Shown here in pieces: positions 52,473 through 61,162 of a stretch of 64,000 bases of DNA (positions within the stretch are counted from its first letter, which is position 1; each line of letters begins with the position of its first letter). The notes under the pieces are model-generated. The model was not told where the DNA came from and ran no database searches. It saw nothing but the letters and a program-made list of their open reading frames with translations. This DNA is from an uncultured Flavobacteriales bacterium (GTDB lineage: Bacteria > Bacteroidota > Bacteroidia > Flavobacteriales_D > Sanyastnellaceae), in contig CALSMK010000006.1 in the NCBI GenBank assembly GCA_943787435.1, positions 62,001 to 126,000 on the forward strand. The letters run 5' to 3'. The position numbers and the translations under genes are program-made.

Positions 52473-54472
52473 ATGGCTCAAACTCGCAGGATTCTTTCCC
52501 TCACAACAGGCTTTTTTCTCTTGGTTTTCAGTGGCTTGGCGCAACCCGGGAGACGGTATCACACCGAAAATAAGCGGGCCATCAAGGCCTATGAAAAAGC
52601 CATGGAGCTGAGTGTAGCAGCCATGGGCCCAGGTGCAGACCGTGCCGCACTTCAGCTGGAGGTCGAGGTGCAAATTGCCAAAGCGTTGGAGCTGGATCCC
52701 GGCTTTGCAGAGGCAGAAAGGGTGCGGGGGGCTTTGCTCATGGAGAAGGGCGAATTCAACGAGGCCAAGGCCGTCTACGCCAAGGTTTTGAAGGCGCATG
52801 GCGAGGTGTGGATCCGAGACCATTTCGCATGGGCTGAAGCAGCGAGGTGGTCATTGGATCCGGCATCCATGCAACAGGCGATGGAATCCATGGTGGGAAT
52901 CCCGGGCGTATTGCAAGGGCCGGACACGGCCCGCATAGATGCGGTGATGGCGGATGCGTCATTCATGACAGGAGCCTTGGCCAATCCTGAAGAGGTGAAC
53001 ATTGAGGCCATGCCTTTCCCCATTTCTACCCCAGAAGACGAGTACTTCCCAGCGTTTGGCAGTCCGGAAATGGCTTGGTTTTTACACGTCGCATCACCGA
53101 TGGTTTCGCCAACACAGGCAATAGAAAACTGGGCCAAGAAGATCTTTTTGTGACCATCAAACAGGATGGCGAGTGGTCTGTGCCTTCTTCTATGCGTGGT
53201 TTGAATACGCGAAGCAATGAAGGCGCCGCCTCTCTTTCAGGAGATGGAACCTCTGTGATTTTGACGGTGTGTCGCGATGCAGACCGCTCGGGAAGCCGAA
53301 ACCCGGCGGGCCCCAGAGACCGACACAAGGGAAGTTGTGACCTGTATGGGGCCAGTCTGATGGCCAACGGGGTGTGGGAACGCCCTCAAAATTTGGGCGC
53401 CGTGAACACCTCGGGATGGGAGAGCCAGCCCTGCTTAAGTCCCGACGGATCGAAGTTGTACTTCACCCGAGGAAGCGGAAAGCCAGGTCGTCGCCAACAT
53501 GACTTGTTCTCTTCCCAACGCCAAGCCGATGGGACTTGGTCATCCCCGCGCAAAATGCAAGGGGCGATCAATACAGCAGGAAAGGAGATGCGCCCCTTTA
53601 TTCATCCGGATGGCCGGCATTTTTATTTCGCCACCAATGGCCGGGCAGGCATGGGGGGAATGGACTTGTTTGTGAGCACCCTGGACGAGGATGGAGAATG
53701 GGGAAGCCCAGTGAATCTTGGATGGCCCATCAACACCCCGGGTGAAGAAAGCGGGCTTGTGGTGTCTTCCGATGGAAAGACCGCATTTTTCAGTCGGGAA
53801 TCAGGGGGGCAGCTTGACGTTTTCACTTTTGAATTGCCTGCATCTGTATCTGCATCGCCCACCTTGGCCATGGAAGGCTTGTTGCGCTCTGAAAATGGCA
53901 CACCGTTGCCCAGTGGACGCGTGAGTTTGCTCGACCCGGCCACAGGTGAGGTTTTTGCCGAAGGGCGGGTCAACCTCAAAGGGCATTACCATGTCCCGGT
54001 CCCCACGCTGCGATCCTTTGTGGTGTCAGCAGAGGCGCCGGATCATTTGGTCCTGTCCGAACGCATTGAAGCAGGGTCTTCGGACTGGCTCGAGCATGAC
54101 TTGGTGCTTCGGCCATTGTCGCCTGGCGCTGAAGTGGTGCTTCAGAATGTTTTTTTCGACTCGGGGAGTGCCCAACTGAGCCCAGAGTCTCAAACCGAGT
54201 TGCTTCAAATCGCCAGTTGGCTGAGAAGTCAGCCACAAATAACCCTTGAGGTGGGTGGACACACTGATGATGTCGGAGGGGAATCCAGCAACCAGCAATT
54301 GTCCAAAGAGCGAGCCATTTCTGTCCGCAGCACATTGATTGATTTGGGGGCCTCACCTGATCAACTGACCGCCGTCGGATACGGAAACAGCCAGCCGGCT
54401 CAAATCGGAGATTCCGAGATGGCCCGACGGCTCAACCGCAGAACCACACTCACGGTGAGGTCCTTGGACTAA
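52473..54472 (+). CDS. PorE-like OmpA-domain protein (frame broken near 53073 by a missing base)
   Basis: The first frame (52473 to about 53072) encodes a signal peptide (LSLTTGFFLLVFSGLAQ) and a TPR-like helical region (ENKRAIKAYEKAMELS ... KAVYAKVLKAHG). The second (about 53073 to 54472) has PD40-type beta-propeller repeats (LFVTIKQDGEWSVP, QPCLSPDGSKLYFTRG), a CarboxypepD_reg-like domain, and a C-terminal OmpA domain (VFFDSGSAQL, GGHTDDVGGESSNQQLSKER). Adding one base in GGCTTGG at about 53072 restores PEMALVFTRR and a 666-residue chain. TPR, propeller, regulatory and OmpA domains in this order are the architecture of PorE, a T9SS-associated outer-membrane lipoprotein/OmpA protein. I do not see a lipobox. 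Confidence 0.8.
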
Positions 54473-54531
54473 GGTCAATTCAATCCCAAGAAAAGGACCC
54501 GCGACTTTAGATGCTGTGGCGGGGAGGCAGA

Positions 54532-55905
54532 TCAGTGCACCAAGAGTGCACTGGCTCCAGTGGCTGTCCAGACGTTGTATCGTCCAGCAGACCAGCCTTC
54601 GATGTCCAATTGGAAGCGCAGCGAAGGAACTTGACCTTCCATCACGATGCGTCCCGTCATGTCACGCACAACGAGTGGGCCGCCAACGGCACCTTCGGTG
54701 ACGCTGATGTCCACCACGCCTTGTGCAGGAATGGGACGAAGGAGCACAGGCTCCACAACTGGACTGGGAATACCAGCGGGGTCAGAAGTGCTGAATTCCT
54801 TGATGATGTTGGGTGGAGCACCTGGGTATTGTGTTCCGTTGAAAGCCAGGTAAAAGTTGCCTGAGTATGGGTTCACCGCTATGTCGCGAATCCGCTGGCC
54901 ATAGCTGGCGAAGAAGGCCTCTTGACCTTCGACTTCCATTCCGTCTTCTGAAAGCTCAATCGCGATGAGCCGGCCGGGGAATGGATCGTTAAAACCACCC
55001 AGTACAGACATCAAAATCTTGCCTTGGAATTCCGGAATGGCCTCGTGGGTGTAGTACTCCAGCCCATTCAGCGCAATGCAGGGTGTCCAGGCCTCCAAGG
55101 GCTCCATGACATTCCATTCTGCACAAAAGTTCTGCTCAGAAGGGCTGTTGCAGGCGCCTTGCACATCTGGCCAGCCGTAATTCCGCCCGGCTTCAACCAA
55201 GTTGAACTCGTCGTCTGAGTTCTGTCCGTGCTCAGAAGTGTAGATGTTTCCATCGGGCCCCTCACAAATGCCTTGGGGGTTTCGGTTGCCCCAAGTGTAG
55301 ATGTAGCTGTCGGGACCAAACGGGTTGTCTTCTGGAATGCTGCCGTCGGGGTTTAACCGAAGAATCTTTCCGTTCAAGCTTTCCAAGTCTTGGCTGTTGC
55401 CCGTGTCTCCGGCATCGCCAGTGGTCATCAAAATGGTGTTGTCTGACATCCACAGAAGCCGACTTCCGTTGTGAATTTGAGCCCCAGGAAGGGAGATCAA
55501 TTCTTGCTCATTCACCAGCTCGGTGCCATTCCACTCGAACACGCTCAGGTGCTCGGACACAGAAAACTGACCGTCGCAGTAAGCCAACCAAACCCGAGGG
55601 TCTTCAGGGAAGTTGGGGTGCTGGAGCATGCCCAACAATCCGGGCTCGCCTTGTCCATTAAAGGTCACATTCAGGTCCAGAACCGTGGTGTAATCGCCGG
55701 TCACCGGATCGATGCGAATCACGCGGCCTTTCCGTTCGCTGCACCACAGCATGTCATCGCCACCCCAAACCAATTCCCATGGGATTTGGCTGTCGGTGAC
55801 GAGGTCCGTCGCATAGAGGGTCGTGTTTCCAATGGTGAACGTGTCTTGCGCCTGTGCGGACAGGGCAAAGAGACAGAGAAGAGGCAACAAGCAAGGCAAT
55901 TTCAT
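54532..55905 (-). CDS. PQQ-dependent sugar dehydrogenase-like beta-propeller with C-terminal T9SS-type domain
   Basis: This 457-residue protein has a signal peptide (LLPLLCLFALSAQAQ). The mature part matches the glucose/sorbosone dehydrogenase family: IPWELVWGGDDMLWCSERKG, GLLGMLQHPNFP, IYTWGNRNPQGI, YTSEHGQNSDDEFNLV and NYGWPDVQG. These are six-bladed propeller motifs around the PQQ/Ca site. The last ~80 residues (VEPVLLRPIPAQGVVD ... SAGRYNVWTATG) look like a weak T9SS sorting domain. It may oxidise sugars at the surface. It is 38 bases downstream of the GH13 gene in the SusCD locus, so it may belong to that operon; no catalytic PQQ-ligand check was made. Confidence 0.82.
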   Translation of the reverse strand: MKLPCLLPLLCLFALSAQAQDTFTIGNTTLYATDLVTDSQIPWELVWGGDDMLWCSERKGRVIRIDPVTGDYTTVLDLNVTFNGQGEPGLLGMLQHPNFPEDPRVWLAYCDGQFSVSEHLSVFEWNGTELVNEQELISLPGAQIHNGSRLLWMSDNTILMTTGDAGDTGNSQDLESLNGKILRLNPDGSIPEDNPFGPDSYIYTWGNRNPQGICEGPDGNIYTSEHGQNSDDEFNLVEAGRNYGWPDVQGACNSPSEQNFCAEWNVMEPLEAWTPCIALNGLEYYTHEAIPEFQGKILMSVLGGFNDPFPGRLIAIELSEDGMEVEGQEAFFASYGQRIRDIAVNPYSGNFYLAFNGTQYPGAPPNIIKEFSTSDPAGIPSPVVEPVLLRPIPAQGVVDISVTEGAVGGPLVVRDMTGRIVMEGQVPSLRFQLDIEGWSAGRYNVWTATGASALLVH

Positions 55906-55942
55906 GGTGCAAGAATAAACTCAAGCACACACATACAAAACA

Positions 55943-58312
55943 CTAGAGGCTTCCATTCAATGCCACACACCCATAGGGTGGCAAAAGCTGGCCTTCGAGG
56001 GATCCGGCCAGCACATGACGGGAATCTACATTTGGCAACGCCAAGGGATTGGAAGTGGGGTTGATCAGCACCACCGTGTTTTCTTCCAAGTATTGACGCT
56101 GAATCTGCAATAGGCCTGTTGCCAGGGCTTGGATGTGGGTCTGACCAAAGGTGAGACTCAATCGGCCTTTTCGAAGTTCAATCCAGGACCGAACATGGTC
56201 GCGCGTGGCCTGTTCATCAGCGGTCAAATTCTCAAATCGGACGGGCCTTCGGTTGTCGGGGTCATTTCCTCCAACATCGGCGTATTCGTCGCCCTGATAA
56301 ATGCAAGGAACCCCGGGCATGGACAGGTTAAACGCCGTCAGCATCCTCATGGCTTGGTGACCACGCAATCCTTGGCGATCAATTTGCCGGGTCCATCCTG
56401 CGAGCTTGTGGTCTTCGTCCCACCGAACCGTTCCTTCGGCCAAAGAAGCGAATCGAGGACGGTCCTGGTTTCCAGTGATGGTGCCCATGAGGTGGTGGGC
56501 CCCATACACGTCCAAGCCTTCATTGGCCACCCGAACCAAGTCGTCTAAGCCCGCATCATCCCGTCCAAAAGCAGCCACAGCTCGGTCGTACAGGTTGAAG
56601 TCAAATTGCGCATCGAGGAGGCCGGTTCCCAGATAACTTGAGATGAGTTCCGCACTGCCATAGGTTTCGCCAATTTGAAAAATGCGCCGATCGCCAGCAG
56701 CTGTTGCGGCCTTGACTTTCCTTGTGAGCATTCTCCAAAAGGAGAGAGGGATGTGCTTTGTGGCGTCGTGACGGAAACCGTCGATGGAAGAATGGGTGAC
56801 CCACCACACAGCGCTGTCTGACATGGCAGAAGCCACATCGGTTCTCCGTAAATCCAATGTCGGCATGAACGTGTCAAACCAGGTCGTGAGGCGCTCATCG
56901 TCCCACAATTGGGTGTTTTCTCTACCGTCCGGCAAATACAGGTCAGTGGCCCAATCGGGATGCTCCGCATAAAGCGGATGGTCTTCATGAACATGGTTGG
57001 CCACATAGTCCAGAAGAAAGTTCATGTGGTTGTCGTGAACGGAAGCAATCAAGTTGTCCAGCTCCTCGCGGCTGCCAAAACGGGGATCAACCTCGGTGTT
57101 AGAAATGGGCCAATACCCGTGATAACCACTAAATCGACTGCTCAAATCCGTAGAAGGGTCCTCCCAAAGGCCATAAGCTTGATCGGGGTTTCGGGTCAAT
57201 GGCGACACCCACAAGGCCGTGACGCCGAGGTCATCGAAGTAGCCCTCATCCAAAGCAGATTGAATGCCGGAAAGGTCACCACCATGGTCATTCGCTTTGG
57301 GGTGCACACTGGGGTCGTTCACAGGCCGGTCGTTGGACGGGTCGCCATTTCGAAACCGATCCACCATCATGAAATACATCACCTGAGATTCCCAATCATC
57401 GCGCTGAAGGCTCCCTGCATCCATCAAGGGCAATCCGTCCTGCAACGGGAGCCGGACTTCATGGCTGGGCTGGCCATCTCCAGTCGCCCAGAGCCTGAGG
57501 TTGGTTCTACCTGCGCCGTAAGCGCCAGCGGGGATGCGGACCAAGCCGGTTCCATTGACGCCCAAGACGGTGCTGGAATACAGGTGGTTCTTCCACCAAG
57601 CCCAGACCCGAGAACCCGGGGTTCCAAGAAGCCGAATGTCGTGGACTTGGTTGCCTCCAAACCCGATGGCCGCCAACTCTACACGGGCTGTGGATCCAGG
57701 GACGTCCAGGAGGGAGTTGTAACCGCCAAATCCATTGTCCACGCGGTCAGGGTTACCGGGGTCGGGCATTTCCTCGCCATCTACAACCAACTGGTAGGCC
57801 TGCTTGCCTTGGTTCAGATTGAGGTCAATGCTCCAGCTGCCGTCCTTGTGTTTTACCAAGGGGTGGCTGGTTCGAGACCAACCATTGAAGCCGCCCATGA
57901 TGCACACGTTCTCGGCAGAAGCCAAAGAGCTTGGCAGCACATAATTCACGCGCCGAAGGATGGAGGAAAGGACAGGCACAGTCTCGGTCTGCCCGTCGAC
58001 TGTGATGGCCAAGCCGCCAAAGCCGCGTGCTGGCTGTTCTGGAATCCAAACGCCCAATCCGTCTTCCTTCCGTGAAATTTTCAAGGTGTCTCCCTGTGCC
58101 CAGTCAGAGAGCCAGACAACGGCTGAGGGTTCTTCAAATGGGCAATGGTCGGCCAATTGAACCCAGGTGGAGTCGGGGTCGAGGCGAAATGGTGTCGCCA
58201 TGCCTTGGATGACACGGGTCTGATGGACCGACGCTGGCTGTTCAGATTGGCAGCCTATCAAGGTGACCGCACCCAGCCAGAGAACCGCTGCACGGAGAGA
58301 AACCGAATTCAT
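55943..58312 (-). CDS. GH13 alpha-glucan-degrading lipoprotein with N-terminal CBM48-like domain
   Basis: This 789-residue lipoprotein has its lipobox at VTLIGC (Cys21). Residues about 125-205 form a beta-sandwich with GGFNGWSRTSH, the CBM48-type turn. The barrel (about 310-690) has catalytic Asp516 in DGFRHDATKH, Glu549 in QIGETYG and Asp617 in TGNQDRPRF; the usual His before the last Asp is Gln. The substrate is probably alpha-1,4-glucan; the region around Asp617 could affect specificity. It would sit on the outer membrane as part of the SusCD locus, trimming glucans for import. It lies 16 bases after the small secreted-protein gene. Confidence 0.9.
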   Translation of the reverse strand: MNSVSLRAAVLWLGAVTLIGCQSEQPASVHQTRVIQGMATPFRLDPDSTWVQLADHCPFEEPSAVVWLSDWAQGDTLKISRKEDGLGVWIPEQPARGFGGLAITVDGQTETVPVLSSILRRVNYVLPSSLASAENVCIMGGFNGWSRTSHPLVKHKDGSWSIDLNLNQGKQAYQLVVDGEEMPDPGNPDRVDNGFGGYNSLLDVPGSTARVELAAIGFGGNQVHDIRLLGTPGSRVWAWWKNHLYSSTVLGVNGTGLVRIPAGAYGAGRTNLRLWATGDGQPSHEVRLPLQDGLPLMDAGSLQRDDWESQVMYFMMVDRFRNGDPSNDRPVNDPSVHPKANDHGGDLSGIQSALDEGYFDDLGVTALWVSPLTRNPDQAYGLWEDPSTDLSSRFSGYHGYWPISNTEVDPRFGSREELDNLIASVHDNHMNFLLDYVANHVHEDHPLYAEHPDWATDLYLPDGRENTQLWDDERLTTWFDTFMPTLDLRRTDVASAMSDSAVWWVTHSSIDGFRHDATKHIPLSFWRMLTRKVKAATAAGDRRIFQIGETYGSAELISSYLGTGLLDAQFDFNLYDRAVAAFGRDDAGLDDLVRVANEGLDVYGAHHLMGTITGNQDRPRFASLAEGTVRWDEDHKLAGWTRQIDRQGLRGHQAMRMLTAFNLSMPGVPCIYQGDEYADVGGNDPDNRRPVRFENLTADEQATRDHVRSWIELRKGRLSLTFGQTHIQALATGLLQIQRQYLEENTVVLINPTSNPLALPNVDSRHVLAGSLEGQLLPPYGCVALNGSL

Positions 58313-58328
58313 GGGCGAAGCAATGCGG

Positions 58329-59210
58329 TCATTCGCAAATCAAGACCCCCAAACCGTTGGCAGGAGGAGGCCCTGCGAATACATAGCCGGGCTTGGTGAT
58401 GTACCAACGCACCCCATTTTCAAGGGGCTCTCCGGTGTATGGGGTTTGATCCACATTGCTGGGCGTTCCCAGAAAGAAAAGCTCGGGGACGAAGGTGAAG
58501 GTGAACATACCGGGCTCTCCATCCACGGGCTTCATTCGCAATTCAGGGATGTTCCCCGCATCAAAAGGGGTCGAAGCCGAACCATCATCTCCATAGGTGT
58601 ACAACGTAAATGCATCGGTGCGCGCTGTCAAATGGAGATAGACTTCCGATAGATTCTGAAGGTCTGGATTGGTCTCCTGGCTGTTGTCGTAGGTAAAGGT
58701 GACGTAGTCGTCTCCTTCTCGGATTTCAGGGAAGATGCACATTCGGCCATTGCAGAGCTGGGGGACGATGCCCACATTCAAATCCTCTGTTTTGGCTTCG
58801 CCTCCAAATTCCTCTTCGTAGGCGTAGCCGCTGTCAAATTTGGCGAGGCAGCTGATGCCACGGGAAAAGAAGGTGGGGCCATCCACACCAAAGTATTCGG
58901 TGGGAATGAAGCTGAAGCTGTAGAGCTTTTCGCTCACCTTGGTCATTTTCTGAGCGTCCTCACTGTCTCCCCAATCTCCGTTGCCGGTCAAGGGGGCAGA
59001 TGGGTTCCAAATCCACAAGTACACCTCTTCCTCAGGATAGGTGTCGAGCATTTCGCTCAACCGTTGGTCTTGACATTGGGTCAGGTCGATGTACAAGGTG
59101 CATTCCGCCTCCGCCGAAGTGGGGGAAGGAAGAACATATGCCGCTTGTCCCATCGATTCAATGGAGGCCCCAAGCAGAACAAGGGACAGAAGGGGAATCA
59201 AGTTCCTCAT
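58329..59210 (-). CDS. exported accessory protein of the SusCD locus, function unknown
   Basis: This 293-residue protein has a signal peptide (LLSLVLLGASIESMGQ). It contains two beta-rich halves with similar endings (a FSFIPTEYFGVDG segment and a FTFTFVPELFFLG segment), each preceded by a Cys pair or aromatic-rich strand, which suggests two related carbohydrate-binding-like domains as in SusE/SusF-type proteins. I do not recognise a specific family. It overlaps the preceding lipoprotein gene by 4 bases and the GH13 gene follows 16 bases later, so it is co-transcribed. Glucan binding at the surface is inference. Confidence 0.7.
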   Translation of the reverse strand: MRNLIPLLSLVLLGASIESMGQAAYVLPSPTSAEAECTLYIDLTQCQDQRLSEMLDTYPEEEVYLWIWNPSAPLTGNGDWGDSEDAQKMTKVSEKLYSFSFIPTEYFGVDGPTFFSRGISCLAKFDSGYAYEEEFGGEAKTEDLNVGIVPQLCNGRMCIFPEIREGDDYVTFTYDNSQETNPDLQNLSEVYLHLTARTDAFTLYTYGDDGSASTPFDAGNIPELRMKPVDGEPGMFTFTFVPELFFLGTPSNVDQTPYTGEPLENGVRWYITKPGYVFAGPPPANGLGVLICE

Positions 59211-59704
59211 TGTGGAATCCGATTAAAGGTGAATGCGTAAACGACCGTTTCCAAGAAGGCCCCGCCTTCTCCACAGCTCCGGCGGTATTCGATGGTCATT
59301 TGATCGTCATAGGGACGCACCGTGGTTCCCAAGTTGTACTGCAGCGTGTCCGTCTCTTGAATCAGCCGGATGAAGGTGGGGAATTCGGGGTCGTCAAAGG
59401 CCCAATCGCCTCCATCGCCAAAGTAATTCCTGCCCACTTCTTGAGCGATTTCATAGGTATCGTCGTCATTGAACGTGAGGCGCATGGGGGAGGTGCCCTC
59501 TTGGATGAACACACTGCTCAAATCCCGCACCTCCTTGAGCGGGTTGTTCATGTCTTGCTGGGTGAAAGAGGCCAATTCCCATGCACCAAGAAAGCCCGAA
59601 CGCTTGTCGATGGGGTCGCCCAGTTCACCCGTGATTTCTTGCTTGCAGCCGCTTAGGCCAAATGCAATCAAGAGGGGAATCAAAAACAAAAGAGGAAATC
59701 TCAT
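59207..59704 (-). CDS. DUF5004-like lipoprotein of the SusCD locus
   Basis: This 165-residue lipoprotein starts at the ATG at 59704, chosen because it gives a lipobox (AFGLSGC, Cys20); the frame upstream to 59923 overlaps susD. The mature part has the lipocalin-like pattern GFLGAWELASFTQQ ... MRLTFNDDDTYEI ... FIRLIQETDTLQY seen in DUF5004-type proteins of Bacteroidota carbohydrate loci. Its function is unknown; a small surface or periplasmic accessory role is likely. It starts 19 bases after susD and overlaps the next gene by 4 bases. Confidence 0.75.
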   Translation of the reverse strand: MRFPLLFLIPLLIAFGLSGCKQEITGELGDPIDKRSGFLGAWELASFTQQDMNNPLKEVRDLSSVFIQEGTSPMRLTFNDDDTYEIAQEVGRNYFGDGGDWAFDDPEFPTFIRLIQETDTLQYNLGTTVRPYDDQMTIEYRRSCGEGGAFLETVVYAFTFNRIPQ

Positions 59705-59723
59705 GGGGTCTCTTGGATTGAGG

Positions 59724-61157
59724 TCAAAGGCATCCGCCTTCTTGGTTGAGGATGAATCCAGCGGCAGTGGTGGAGCTGTTTGGAAACTGAAGCAAAGAAC
59801 CTGGACAATCCCAGGGGGCGTCTCGAACGGATTCGTCTTCACCCATGACGCCCCGGAGCTTGAGTTGATCCAGCTCCCAGCCCTCGCACAAAGTCTCCTT
59901 GCGGTATTCTTCTTGGGCCGCACTCAACACAGCAGCAGCATCCGATGTGGCGGGCAAGTCGTTTAGATCGGCCCCGAACGCACGGTCTCGGATGGCGTTG
60001 ACGTCGCCAATGGCGGCAGACAAATCGCCTCCGTTTTGGGACACACACATGGCCCGCAACAGGTGCAAGCCTGTCAGGTGAATGATGGGCACATTGAAGA
60101 ACTGTTTGTTGTCGAACCGGGTCACTTTGTGTTTGACACCATCCGAGGCCACCCAATCTCCGCGGTCGTCAGCGGAATTGAGAGAAAACAAGTTCACAAT
60201 GTCATCGCTGAAGGTCAGCTGGGGATTCACATTGTTGTCTTGCCTGAAGTTGTCGCGAAAGGCCGAGCTCCGGTCGTTCAGCAGGCTGTCTCCGTCTACT
60301 GCAAAATAGCCGCCCACAATGCCAAAAACGGTCTCGGGATTGACCATGTCGCCCGCCAGGACGCTGTCGCTGCCGGCTTCAAAGCGATCCAAGTCGTTGT
60401 CCAACGCGAAGAGGCCGCTGTTGATGATCCGCTCAGCCTCTGCTTGAGCCTGGGCCCAATCCTGTTGAATAAAATGAATGTGGGCCAAAAAGCCACTGGC
60501 CGCCATGCTGGAAGCGTAGGGGCCATTTTCGTTGGGCAAATTGTCTTTGGCAAAATTCAGGTCCAGAATGATTTGATCGTAGACCTCAGCCACAGTGGCC
60601 CGAGGGGTTGGAGGTTCGACAGCATCTAGCCTCAGGGGAACCCCAAGGTGGCTGTTGTCCGCTGTGTAGCCATATGGATAGGCCCACATCTTCACCAGAT
60701 ACCAGTGGCAAACGGCCCGGACAAACCGGGATTCAGCCTCCAACCTGAGTTGGGTCGCCTCATCCAGACCTTCGACCAGTTCAAAGCTGTCGATGACCAC
60801 ATTGGCCCTGTAAATGGCGTAGTAAAAGTCGGTGTAGAGGCCACCTGTGGTGGGGGTAAAGAAGTTGGTTTCCCGGTTCCAAACCGCCGTGTAGTCCAAG
60901 CTTGAATAGGGGCGAGCCATGTTGTTGGTCAACAGCTCTGCAATGCTCTGCTGTCTGCCGTTCAGCAGGTTGGCCAAAACATCATAGTTGGAGTTGAGCA
61001 TGCGCTGCAAGTCGTCGGCTGTGTTGATGGCGTCCTCGGCAAGGATCACATCACCGGGCTCGAATTCCAGCATTTTGTCACATCCAGAGAGGCCGATTCC
61101 AAGACTGGCCGTCACAACGGAAATCCAAAACAATCGGGGGAGGGCAATGGTGTTCAT
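59724..61157 (-). CDS. SusD/RagB-family outer-membrane glycan-binding lipoprotein
   Basis: This 477-residue protein has a lipobox (GIGLSGC, Cys26) and the SusD architecture: an N-terminal domain with LQRMLNSNYDVLANL, TPR-like helices including the conserved RFVRAVCHWYLVKMWAYPYG segment, and the C-terminal EYRKETLCEGWELDQLKLRG motif of SusD proteins. SusD-like proteins form the lid of the TonB-dependent SusC transporter and bind oligosaccharides. It starts 5 bases after susC. The neighbouring GH13 gene makes an alpha-glucan substrate likely. Confidence 0.92.
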   Translation of the reverse strand: MNTIALPRLFWISVVTASLGIGLSGCDKMLEFEPGDVILAEDAINTADDLQRMLNSNYDVLANLLNGRQQSIAELLTNNMARPYSSLDYTAVWNRETNFFTPTTGGLYTDFYYAIYRANVVIDSFELVEGLDEATQLRLEAESRFVRAVCHWYLVKMWAYPYGYTADNSHLGVPLRLDAVEPPTPRATVAEVYDQIILDLNFAKDNLPNENGPYASSMAASGFLAHIHFIQQDWAQAQAEAERIINSGLFALDNDLDRFEAGSDSVLAGDMVNPETVFGIVGGYFAVDGDSLLNDRSSAFRDNFRQDNNVNPQLTFSDDIVNLFSLNSADDRGDWVASDGVKHKVTRFDNKQFFNVPIIHLTGLHLLRAMCVSQNGGDLSAAIGDVNAIRDRAFGADLNDLPATSDAAAVLSAAQEEYRKETLCEGWELDQLKLRGVMGEDESVRDAPWDCPGSLLQFPNSSTTAAGFILNQEGGCL

Positions 61158-61162
61158 GTTGA

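Noticed and set aside
13265-53080. Programmed ribosomal frameshifting as the cause of the six split genes.
   Set aside because: The sites share no slippery heptamer, stimulatory hairpin or internal Shine-Dalgarno element, differ in direction (+1 and -1 type), and hit unrelated genes; random indels explain them better.
56909-58075. A 388-residue plus-strand reading frame opposite the GH13 lipoprotein.
   Set aside because: It is antisense to a gene with all catalytic GH13 residues and shows no conserved motifs itself.
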